From positions 1 through 25,238 of the forward strand of contig CAMYWS010000004.1 in NCBI GenBank assembly GCA_947302865.1: a stretch of 25,238 bases of DNA. The letters are read 5' to 3'. Below are positions 7,173-13,366 of the stretch, piece after piece. This DNA comes from an uncultured Clostridia bacterium. Its GTDB lineage: Bacteria; Bacillota_A; Clostridia; Christensenellales; CAG-138. The notes under the pieces were generated by a model that had not been told where the DNA came from, did not search any database, and saw only the letters and a list, made by a program, of their open reading frames with translations. The position numbers and the translations under genes were made by a program. Every line of letters begins with the position of its first letter. The stretch's first letter is position 1.

Positions 7173-8792
7173 TTACCTCTCAAATCCAAGTTCATTCAAC
7201 AGTATTTCAAAATTATGATTGATCGTTTCCTCCTGCTGCGTTTCCTGCAGGTATACCGGCAGCTCATCGAACGGAATGCGGAACGTGTTCTTCCAGTAGT
7301 CTGCCTTTTTTGTATTCCTTCCCGTGTTGTCAAAGAATGCGTCCATGGAGAAGAAATCTCTGCCGCGGAGCGTTTTGAACGTAAGGATCAGCATTGTCAG
7401 ATGCGGCGCGCACATTTCATATGTGAGATAGGCGTCGTCCGCGCCGTCCCCGTTCTGATCGAGACGGTCGATGATCATCTGATAATGTCCCGTGCTCGTT
7501 TTGATGATGTCCCCCGACTCCCCGCGGTCATAACTGATCTTGTTGTCGCGCGAGCGTTCGCGTTCGCCGAGCGTTCCGATCGCGGAACCGGCTTCGGAAA
7601 CGAGGTTCAGTCCCGCTTGCTTATACGCCCAGACAATGCTTGCAACGCATTGCATGCCGGTGTAATAATATGTGCCGTTCGCATCCGAGGTCGGATTATC
7701 AAGCTTTGATCCCCATTCGGGATTGACGCCCCAGTCGCGCGCCGCTTGGTATGCGCCGTGTCCCTGATAGACGATGGACAGCCCGTACTCCGCCATATGC
7801 GAGATCAGCGAGACGCCGGATGTGACGGCTCCCGCACGGGTATAAAGCCCCGCTGCGACAACATCCCTGCTGATCGCGCGGTTTATGTCGTCGATCGTTA
7901 CGTTCTCGTTTGCCAGAAGCGTTCGAACCGAGGTGCGAACGTAGTCGAGCCCCTCCGCACGGATCGGATAGCGGAAGCCGGAAACGACGGTCACGTCGAT
8001 CGGCTGATATTCGTTGCCTTCCGCGTCGCGCATGTGGAGTGTAAAGCTGCCGTCAGACTTGTAAACGCGCATTTTTTCCGACGGACTGCCGTCTTCGCTG
8101 ACGTCAAACCAATCCTTCGAGTTTTCCGGCGGGACAAGTCCTTTTTTTGTGAAGCAGTATTGCTGCAGCAGTTTTCCGTCTCCGGCGACCGCCTCGACGA
8201 CTGCCCCGCGTACGGAAACGCTGAGATCGTCGTTTTCCGCAAAGAATGTCACCGGAATACCGCTTTGCCGGGTATAAAGGATCAGATCGTCACGGATCAG
8301 CTTAAAATCGCCCGCTTTCAAGACATCCATTCTGGAATAATACGTCAGTTTGACGATACGGTCCTCATCCACATGCAGTTCCACGCCGGTCTGGTCGGAC
8401 GTGAACGTGCCGCTGCGTTCCTCATCCATTGCGGAAACAACGTATGTCCCGTCATTTCTGAGCTCGAGCGAGAACGGCATATCCTCGATCGTCCAAACGC
8501 CCGCGTACGGATTCGGTTCGGGTGTGGGCGTCGGTTCCGGCGTCGGTGCCTCTGTCGGTTCGGGGCTCGGCGTCGGCGTGCTCACCGTGACGATGCTGAC
8601 CAGGTCTTCATCGAACGGCATTTCACTGACGGTTATTGCGCTTTCCGAAGCCGCAGAAGGACCAGACGAACCGGAAACCGCCGGATCATGAACGGCAGTC
8701 GTCCCGTCTTCCGCCGTCTGTCCGCTGTTGCATGCGACAAAAAGACAAAGCGCTGAAAGAAGTATTATGATAAAACGAATCCTGTTGCGCAT
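7173..8792 (-). CDS. Lipoprotein with putative NlpC/P60- or CHAP-like cysteine peptidase domain
   Basis: The 539-aa protein has a lipoprotein signal with lipobox FVAC (Cys21), a Pro/Thr/Glu stalk (about 72-94), a beta-rich domain (about 96-175), a middle region and a C-terminal domain. The last carries MQCVASIVWAY (Cys382) and GDII followed by GHYQMIID (His436). This Cys...GDxx...GH order is typical of papain-like cell-wall hydrolases of the NlpC/P60 and CHAP groups. Assignment rests on these short motifs only, so an inactive or unrelated fold is possible. ATG at 8792 follows AAAGGAG. It is the first gene of the three-gene surface cluster, has a strong promoter at 8812-8840, and ends 3 bases before the deacetylase ATG. 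Being lipid-anchored, it would act at the cell envelope. Confidence 0.68.
   Translation of the reverse strand: MRNRIRFIIILLSALCLFVACNSGQTAEDGTTAVHDPAVSGSSGPSAASESAITVSEMPFDEDLVSIVTVSTPTPSPEPTEAPTPEPTPTPEPNPYAGVWTIEDMPFSLELRNDGTYVVSAMDEERSGTFTSDQTGVELHVDEDRIVKLTYYSRMDVLKAGDFKLIRDDLILYTRQSGIPVTFFAENDDLSVSVRGAVVEAVAGDGKLLQQYCFTKKGLVPPENSKDWFDVSEDGSPSEKMRVYKSDGSFTLHMRDAEGNEYQPIDVTVVSGFRYPIRAEGLDYVRTSVRTLLANENVTIDDINRAISRDVVAAGLYTRAGAVTSGVSLISHMAEYGLSIVYQGHGAYQAARDWGVNPEWGSKLDNPTSDANGTYYYTGMQCVASIVWAYKQAGLNLVSEAGSAIGTLGERERSRDNKISYDRGESGDIIKTSTGHYQMIIDRLDQNGDGADDAYLTYEMCAPHLTMLILTFKTLRGRDFFSMDAFFDNTGRNTKKADYWKNTFRIPFDELPVYLQETQQEETINHNFEILLNELGFER
8513..8580 (-). repeat. Low-complexity Pro-Thr-Glu repeat (lipoprotein stalk coding)
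   Basis: Tandem GGCGTCGGTTCC-type units encode TPEPTPTPEP-like sequence just after the lipoprotein N-terminus. The unit is shared with the stalk of the deacetylase gene at 5890-5958. Confidence 0.75.
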
Positions 8793-8811
8793 AAATTTCT
8801 CCTTTTATCAC

Positions 8812-8840
8812 AGTATACATCATTTTTCGCTATTTGTCCA
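8812..8840 (-). promoter_or_regulatory. Promoter of the three-gene surface cluster
   Basis: On the minus strand, TGGACA (8835-8840) is followed after 17 bases by TATACT (8812-8817). The leader is short, with the AAAGGAG site right after the predicted start. Confidence 0.65.
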
Positions 8841-8842
8841 TG

Positions 8843-8867
8843 AAAAAAACGGAGGATCTCTCCTCCG
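8843..8867 (-). terminator. Rho-independent terminator of the aminopeptidase gene
   Basis: The stem CGGAGGA/TCCTCCG (8850-8856 with 8861-8867) has a 4-base loop and is followed on the minus strand by a run of seven T. It lies about 20 bases after the stop of the M18 gene. Confidence 0.85.
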
Positions 8868-8883
8868 CTCATAGGTTCAAAGA

Positions 8884-10269
8884 TTATTCTGCTTTGAGAA
8901 GGAACGCGCGGTACGCTTTGAACGCTTCGTAAAGGTCCGCTTTCGAAATGATCTCCCACGGCGCATGCATGGACAGGACCGCAACGCCGCTGTCGATGAC
9001 TTCCATGCCGTATTCCGCGCAGATATACGCGATCGTTCCGCCGCCGCCCGCATCGACCCTGCCGAGCTCCGCAGTCTGATAACGCACCTTTGCGTCGTCC
9101 ATCCATTTGCGGAGCTTTGCCATATACTCTGCGTTCGCGTCGTTGGAACCGCTCTTGCCGCGTGCGCCGGTGTACTTGTTGAAACAGACGCCCTGACCGA
9201 GGAACGCGCTGTTCTTCTTTTCGAAAACGCCTGCGAAATTCGGATCAAAGCCTGCGCTTACATCGCAGGACAGCATGTGCGCGTTCGACATGGCGCGGCG
9301 CAGTTTCAGTTCGGAATACTCGCCGGTCAGGTTCATGACCTCCGCGACGGTGTTCTCGAAATACTTTGCGTGCATGCCGGTCGCGCCGACGGAACCGATC
9401 TCCTCCTTGTCCGCGAGGATGCAGCAGCAGGTCGCTTCGGGCGTGTTCTTGACGTCGAGCATCGCTTTGATCTGCGCAAACGCGCAGACGCGGTCGTCGT
9501 GTCCGTAACCGATGAGCATGCTGCGGTCGAGACCGAGCTCTCGGCACTTGCCCGCCGGAACGACTTCGATTTCGGCGGAAAGGAAATCTTCTTCGTCCAT
9601 GCCGTATTTATCCTTGAGGATTTTCAGCATGTTCGCCTTGACGGGTTCCTTTTCCTCGTCCTTAAGAGGCATGCCGCCGATGATGACGTTCAGGTCTTCG
9701 CCGCCGATCGCTTCCGCCGCTTTTTTCTGGAGTTGTTCCGCTGAAAGATGGATCAGTAGGTCGGAGATGCCGACGACCGGATCGTTCTCGTCTTCGCCGA
9801 TCACGACGTTCACGACCGTGCCGTCCTTTTTCGCGACGACGCCGTGCAGTGCAAGCGGGATCGTGACCCACTGATATTTCTTGATTCCGCCGTAATAATG
9901 CGTATCAAGATACGCAAGACCGGAGTCCTCATACAGCGGATTCTGTTTCAGGTCCATGCGCGGAGAATCGATATGCGCGCCGATGATATTGAACCCCTTC
10001 TCCATCGGCTTTTTGCCGATGATGAACAGCATGATCGCTTTTCCCATGCAGTCCGCGTAGACGCGGTCCCCCGCCCTGAGCCTGCCGTTTTCCGCGATGA
10101 CCGCATTGAGGTCACGGTAACCTGCGGCCTTCGCGCGTTCGATCGCTCCGATCACACATTCCCGTTCGGTTTTCCCTGCATCCAGAAACATGCGGTATTC
10201 CCGGGAAACGGTTTCGAGCTTTTTATGCTCCGTCTTGTTGTAGGTGTTCCATGCAACGGTTCGTTCCAT
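8884..10269 (-). CDS. apeA: M18-family aminopeptidase (aspartyl aminopeptidase-like)
   Basis: The 461-aa cytosolic dinuclear-Zn exopeptidase family removes N-terminal residues, often Asp or Glu, from peptides. Metal-site motifs are visible in order: GAHIDSPR (His), GHDDRV (Asp), ADKEEIGS (Glu-Glu) and MHAPWE (His). Length and full domain order match the family. The start is ATG at 10267-10269, preceded by GGGAGG 6 bases upstream; an upstream in-frame ATG at 10305 lacks a site. It appears to be a single-gene transcript, with an extended -10 promoter at 10296-10304 and a strong terminator at 8843-8867. The family is certain; the symbol is a family-level guess, and residue preference cannot be read from the sequence. 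Confidence 0.93.
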   Translation of the reverse strand: MERTVAWNTYNKTEHKKLETVSREYRMFLDAGKTERECVIGAIERAKAAGYRDLNAVIAENGRLRAGDRVYADCMGKAIMLFIIGKKPMEKGFNIIGAHIDSPRMDLKQNPLYEDSGLAYLDTHYYGGIKKYQWVTIPLALHGVVAKKDGTVVNVVIGEDENDPVVGISDLLIHLSAEQLQKKAAEAIGGEDLNVIIGGMPLKDEEKEPVKANMLKILKDKYGMDEEDFLSAEIEVVPAGKCRELGLDRSMLIGYGHDDRVCAFAQIKAMLDVKNTPEATCCCILADKEEIGSVGATGMHAKYFENTVAEVMNLTGEYSELKLRRAMSNAHMLSCDVSAGFDPNFAGVFEKKNSAFLGQGVCFNKYTGARGKSGSNDANAEYMAKLRKWMDDAKVRYQTAELGRVDAGGGGTIAYICAEYGMEVIDSGVAVLSMHAPWEIISKADLYEAFKAYRAFLLKAE

Positions 10270-10295
10270 ATATGCCTCCCATATATTTTTTCTGT

Positions 10296-10304
10296 ATTGT
10301 AACA
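10296..10304 (-). promoter_or_regulatory. Extended -10 promoter of the M18 gene
   Basis: The minus strand reads TGTTACAAT (-10 TACAAT at 10296-10301 with an upstream TGT). No good -35 is seen at 16-18 bases. The position suits the ATG at 10269. Confidence 0.4.
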
Positions 10305-10321
10305 CGAAACGTCAAATGAAT

Positions 10322-10384
10322 CTACTGTTTTACAAAAGAAAAATCATAAATCGCCGCTTCGGCAGATGAATCGTCGCGGATCAT
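10322..10384 (-). CDS. Possible 20-residue microprotein upstream of the M18 gene
   Basis: A short frame, ATG at 10382-10384 to TAG at 10322, is preceded by AGGAG 7 bases upstream and encodes MIRDDSSAEAAIYDFSFVKQ. It sits between the tRNA terminator and the M18 promoter. I see no promoter of its own and recognise no homologue. An in-frame ATG lies 13 codons further upstream. It could equally be chance; coding potential cannot be judged at this length. Confidence 0.2.
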   Translation of the reverse strand: MIRDDSSAEAAIYDFSFVKQ

Positions 10385-10430
10385 CCGTCGTCTCCTGAAG
10401 TCTTTGCGCAGGATCATGACCGGATTCACA

Positions 10431-10466
10431 GATAAAAGAACCCCCGAAAACGTTTGTTTTCGGGGG
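10431..10466 (-). terminator. Rho-independent terminator of tRNA-Pro
   Basis: A perfect 11-bp stem, CCCCCGAAAAC (10441-10451) with GTTTTCGGGGG (10456-10466), has a 4-base loop and is followed on the minus strand by TTCTTTTATC. It begins 5 bases after the CCA end of the tRNA. Confidence 0.88.
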
Positions 10467-10471
10467 GATTG

Positions 10472-10548
10472 TGGTCTGGGTGAGAAGATTTGAACTTCCG
10501 GCCTCTTGAACCCCATTCAAGCACGCTACCAAACTGCGCTACACCCAG
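10472..10548 (-). tRNA. tRNA-Pro (anticodon GGG)
   Basis: The 77-nt cloverleaf lies on the minus strand. The acceptor stem is CTGGGTG/CACCCAG, the D-arm contains GCGCAGTTTGGTAGCGTGC and the anticodon stem is CTTGA/TCAAG. The loop is ATGGGGT, giving anticodon GGG with G37. The T-arm contains GTTCAAATC, followed by discriminator A and an encoded CCA. It reads Pro codons CCC and CCU. A strong promoter lies directly upstream and a terminator directly downstream, so it is a monocistronic tRNA gene. Confidence 0.96.
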
Positions 10549-10565
10549 ATATCGGAACCGTTGCT

Positions 10566-10594
10566 ATATTAGCATCAGGTTCCGCGTTTGTCAA
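10566..10594 (-). promoter_or_regulatory. Promoter of tRNA-Pro
   Basis: On the minus strand, consensus TTGACA (10589-10594) is followed after 17 bases by TAATAT (10566-10571). The tRNA 5' end follows about 17 bases after the -10. Confidence 0.8.
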
Positions 10595-10609
10595 GTGCAA
10601 AATACCTTT

Positions 10610-10834
10610 TTACGGAATGTTGATCGAATCCGTTACCGGATTATCCGTATGGGTCATATCGTTTACCATTTCCTTCGTGGATCCGAAAATATGGAGCACG
10701 TCATTCGTGACCTGTGTGACCCATTCCGAGATCGGTCCTTTCAGGATGCCCTTTTCATTCATAAAATAGAGCAGCGCGCATGCAAGCACGACTATGACGA
10801 CAACGATCCCGATGACTCGAAACAACCATTTCAT
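10610..10834 (-). CDS. Small single-pass membrane protein, function unknown
   Basis: The 74-aa protein has one N-terminal transmembrane helix (about residues 5-24, rich in Val and Ile) and a short polar tail with no cysteine or charge cluster that suggests a function. ATG at 10834 is preceded by AAAGGAG 8 bases upstream, which supports real translation. It starts 21 bases after the stop of thiI and is probably the last gene of the desulfurase-thiI operon. No hairpin terminator is visible after it; the tRNA promoter begins within about 20 bases. I do not recognise a family. Confidence 0.7.
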   Translation of the reverse strand: MKWLFRVIGIVVVIVVLACALLYFMNEKGILKGPISEWVTQVTNDVLHIFGSTKEMVNDMTHTDNPVTDSINIP

Positions 10835-10855
10835 AAGCGCATCTCCTTTCTGTTT

Positions 10856-12025
10856 TCAGCCGATATCCATACATTCCGTTTCCGATATCGCCTTCTGTAT
10901 CATCGGCTCAAAGTCCACGAGCGCTTCGCTTTCTCTGAGCTTGTCAAGCTTTGGTTTTGTAACGGGATGCTTCGGTACGAATACCGTGCAGCAATCCTCA
11001 TACGGCAGGATCGACGTTTCGAACGTACCGATCCTCTCCGCCTTTTCGACGATCTCCTCTTTGTCAAACCCGATCAGCGGACGAAATACAGGCATGCTGA
11101 CCGCATCGTCCGTTACGCAGAGCGATTCGATCGTCTGGCTTGCCACCTGCCCGATCGATTCACCCGTGATCAACGCCTGCGAGCCGCTGCTCGCGGCAAT
11201 GCGTTCCGCGATCTTCATCATCAGACGCCGCATCAGGACCGTCGTTTCCGAAGACGGACACCGATCATAGATTGTCATCTGGATCTCCGTGAACGGGACG
11301 AGATACAGACGGATCCTGCCTGCATAGCGCGATACGATCTTCGCAAGCTCGATGACCTTATCCCTGGCGCGCTCGCTCGTATACGGATAGCTGTAAAAAT
11401 GCACCGCATCCAGCATCACGCCTCTTTTTGCGATCATATACCCGGCAACGGGGCTGTCGATCCCGCCGGAGATGAGCAGCATCGCTTTTCCGTTGGACCC
11501 GACGGGCATGCCTCCTGCACCGAGGACCTCTCCCGTAAAGACGAACGCGTTGTTCTGCCGGATCTCTACCGTAACGGGAAGCGCGGGATGATGCACATCC
11601 ACTTTCAGATTCGGATACGCTTCCAGCAGCTCGTGCCCGAGCTCCCTGCAGATCTGCTCGGACGTCATCGGAAAGCGCTTGTCCGACCGGCGTGCAAAGC
11701 ACTTGAATGTGAGACATTCCGCAGTTTCGGCGGCGTAACGTACTTCCCGGATCGCGGCGTCACGAATCGCTTCCCACGACTTCTCCACACAGCAGGCGAC
11801 GCTGACGGAGTGAATGCCGAACACGCGGCAAAGCCTGTCCGTACATTCCGCGATTTGATCCTCCGGGATCCCGTAAACGAAGATCCTGCCCTGCTCGCGT
11901 TCGACCGACGCGTGCACGGGATTCAGCGCCTGTTTGATGCGCCCGACCAGAAGCCGTTCAAAAAAAGGACGATTCAAGCCTTTGAGATGAATCTCCGCAT
12001 ACCGTACAAGAATAACCTTTTCCAT
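10856..12025 (-). CDS. thiI: tRNA 4-thiouridine synthase ThiI (no rhodanese domain)
   Basis: The 389-aa cytosolic enzyme adenylates U8 of tRNA and transfers sulfur to give 4-thiouridine; in some bacteria it also serves thiamine thiazole synthesis. An N-terminal ferredoxin-like/THUMP region (about 1-165) is followed by a PP-loop ATPase with SGGIDSP (186-192). A Cys pair in YEDCCTVF (about 345) holds the likely catalytic Cys. The rhodanese domain of the E. coli enzyme is absent, as in most Firmicutes, so sulfur must come directly from a dedicated cysteine desulfurase, which is the gene immediately upstream. ATG at 12025 is 2 bases after that stop, with AGGAGA inside the last desulfurase codons. 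Identification is secure. Confidence 0.95.
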   Translation of the reverse strand: MEKVILVRYAEIHLKGLNRPFFERLLVGRIKQALNPVHASVEREQGRIFVYGIPEDQIAECTDRLCRVFGIHSVSVACCVEKSWEAIRDAAIREVRYAAETAECLTFKCFARRSDKRFPMTSEQICRELGHELLEAYPNLKVDVHHPALPVTVEIRQNNAFVFTGEVLGAGGMPVGSNGKAMLLISGGIDSPVAGYMIAKRGVMLDAVHFYSYPYTSERARDKVIELAKIVSRYAGRIRLYLVPFTEIQMTIYDRCPSSETTVLMRRLMMKIAERIAASSGSQALITGESIGQVASQTIESLCVTDDAVSMPVFRPLIGFDKEEIVEKAERIGTFETSILPYEDCCTVFVPKHPVTKPKLDKLRESEALVDFEPMIQKAISETECMDIG

Positions 12026-12027
12026 GC

Positions 12028-13173
12028 TTATCTCCTTTGATACCTACGTAAAACACGAAGTTGACCTTCGATCGCGTCCGCGGCTGCGTCCGCTTCCTCT
12101 TCCGTATTGAACGGACTGAAGCTGAAACGGATCGCGCCTTCCTGTCTTGCGCCCGTGATGCCGACCGCGTTCAAAATGCGGTTCTTGCCCTGCTTCTTCG
12201 AAGAGCAGGCGGACCCGGTCGACACGAGGACGCCGCAGCGTTCCAGCGCGTGCATCAGCACTTCGCCGCGCACGCCGAGGAAGGAAAGATTCAGGATATG
12301 CGGCGCGCCCGTTTCTGCGGAAGGCCCGTTCAGCACCACATCCGGAAGCGTTGAAAGATTCCTGAAAAGACGCGTTTTGACGCGGAGCATCTGCGCATGC
12401 CACGCTGCTTCGTTCGCGTGATACGCTCGCAGCGCCGTATCAAATCCGAGGATGCCTGGTACGTTCGTCGTTCCGCTGCGGAGGTTTCTCTCCTGCCCGC
12501 CGCCGATCTGACCTCCGAAAAAGCGCACGCCGTTTCTCACGTAAAGAAATCCGACGCCCTTCGGCGCATGCAGTTTATGTGCGGACACCGAATACAGATC
12601 GACCGGCAGCCTTCCCGTACGGATCTTCATAAATGCCTGCACGCCGTCCGAATGAAGAATCGCGTTCGGAGCAAGCGCGCGCACCTTTGCGGCGATCCGG
12701 TCGAGATTGTTTACGCTGCCGAGCTCGTTGTTCACGTGCATGATGCTGACAAGCGACGTTTCGGGAGACAGCACTTCCGAAAGTCGGTCGATGTCGACCG
12801 TTCCGTCCGGACAAAGCGGCGCGTAAAGGACCGTCGCGTCAAACATCTTTGCGGCGACATTGACGGTCTCAAATACAGAGGGATGCTCGACCGCGGAGGT
12901 CACGACAGTCGTTTTTCCGTGCACGCCCCGCAGCGTTCCGAACACAGCGGCGTTGTTCGATTCCGTGCCGCCGGACGTATAGATGAGCTCCGCCGGCGAC
13001 GCGCCGAGCAGCGAGGACGCAAATCGTCTTGCCTCCGTAACGGTTTTTTCAACAGAAAAAGCTGCGCCGTAGGCCGCCGCAGGATTAAAATAATCATTTA
13101 TCATTGCCGCGCAGGCACGTTCTGCGGCTTCCGGGAGCGTCTGCGTCGTGGCGCTGTTGTCAAAATAGATCAT
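12028..13173 (-). CDS. Cysteine desulfurase (NifS/IscS-type), partner of ThiI
   Basis: The 381-aa PLP-dependent enzyme converts cysteine to alanine and an enzyme persulfide. His97 in VEHPSV stacks on the cofactor, Lys200 in SAHKLHAPKG binds PLP, and Cys323 in STGSACSS carries the persulfide. The start is ATG at 13171-13173, with AAGGA 6 bases upstream; the in-frame ATG two codons earlier (13179) would touch the ribosome binding site. It is translationally coupled to thiI, the arrangement of the Bacillus NifZ-ThiI pair, so its main job is probably tRNA thiolation rather than bulk Fe-S assembly. Its promoter is at 13241-13249, and an inverted repeat at 13200-13214 lies in the leader. Confidence 0.94.
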   Translation of the reverse strand: MIYFDNSATTQTLPEAAERACAAMINDYFNPAAAYGAAFSVEKTVTEARRFASSLLGASPAELIYTSGGTESNNAAVFGTLRGVHGKTTVVTSAVEHPSVFETVNVAAKMFDATVLYAPLCPDGTVDIDRLSEVLSPETSLVSIMHVNNELGSVNNLDRIAAKVRALAPNAILHSDGVQAFMKIRTGRLPVDLYSVSAHKLHAPKGVGFLYVRNGVRFFGGQIGGGQERNLRSGTTNVPGILGFDTALRAYHANEAAWHAQMLRVKTRLFRNLSTLPDVVLNGPSAETGAPHILNLSFLGVRGEVLMHALERCGVLVSTGSACSSKKQGKNRILNAVGITGARQEGAIRFSFSPFNTEEEADAAADAIEGQLRVLRRYQRR

Positions 13174-13199
13174 CTGCATTCCTTCCGTTTTGCGTTTTG

Positions 13200-13214
13200 A
13201 TACTGTTATAGTAT
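13200..13214. promoter_or_regulatory. Inverted repeat in the desulfurase leader
   Basis: ATACT-GTTAT-AGTAT is a perfect 5-bp inverted repeat with a 5-base centre. It lies about 20-35 bases after the predicted start point of the desulfurase-thiI transcript. It could be a protein-binding site; as RNA its stem is weak. No regulator can be named. Confidence 0.25.
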
Positions 13215-13240
13215 TCCGAAAGGTCCTGTTTCGTACCCCA

Positions 13241-13249
13241 TTTATACCA
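13241..13249 (-). promoter_or_regulatory. Extended -10 promoter of the desulfurase-thiI operon
   Basis: The minus strand reads TGGTATAAA (-10 TATAAA at 13241-13246, TG at 13248-13249), with a weak GTGTTT 17 bases upstream. It faces away from the plus-strand promoter at 13318-13326. Confidence 0.45.
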
Positions 13250-13317
13250 CAAGCATATAAAAAAAACACGTAAATCGAAAATTGTTTACATATTCGTCAC
13301 TTCTCTGTGAAATTTTA

Positions 13318-13326
13318 TGTTATAAT
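13318..13326 (+). promoter_or_regulatory. Extended -10 promoter of the zinc-ribbon membrane protein
   Basis: TGTTATAAT combines a consensus -10 (TATAAT at 13321-13326) with an upstream TGT. No consensus -35 at 17 bases is seen. It is followed after about 25 bases by AGGAGG and the ATG at 13367. Confidence 0.6.
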
Positions 13327-13366
13327 AGGAATCGGATATTATAGAATCTATGTAGGAGGTATATAT

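Noticed and set aside
10472..10548. tRNA-Pro as an attachment site of an integrated element
   Set aside because: No integrase and no second copy of the tRNA 3' end were seen in the window; the tRNA is flanked by ordinary housekeeping genes.
10490..12040. A 516-codon plus-strand open frame opposite thiI and the tRNA
   Set aside because: It runs through the tRNA gene and is antisense to an intact thiI; its translation is rich in Arg, His and Asp with no family pattern.
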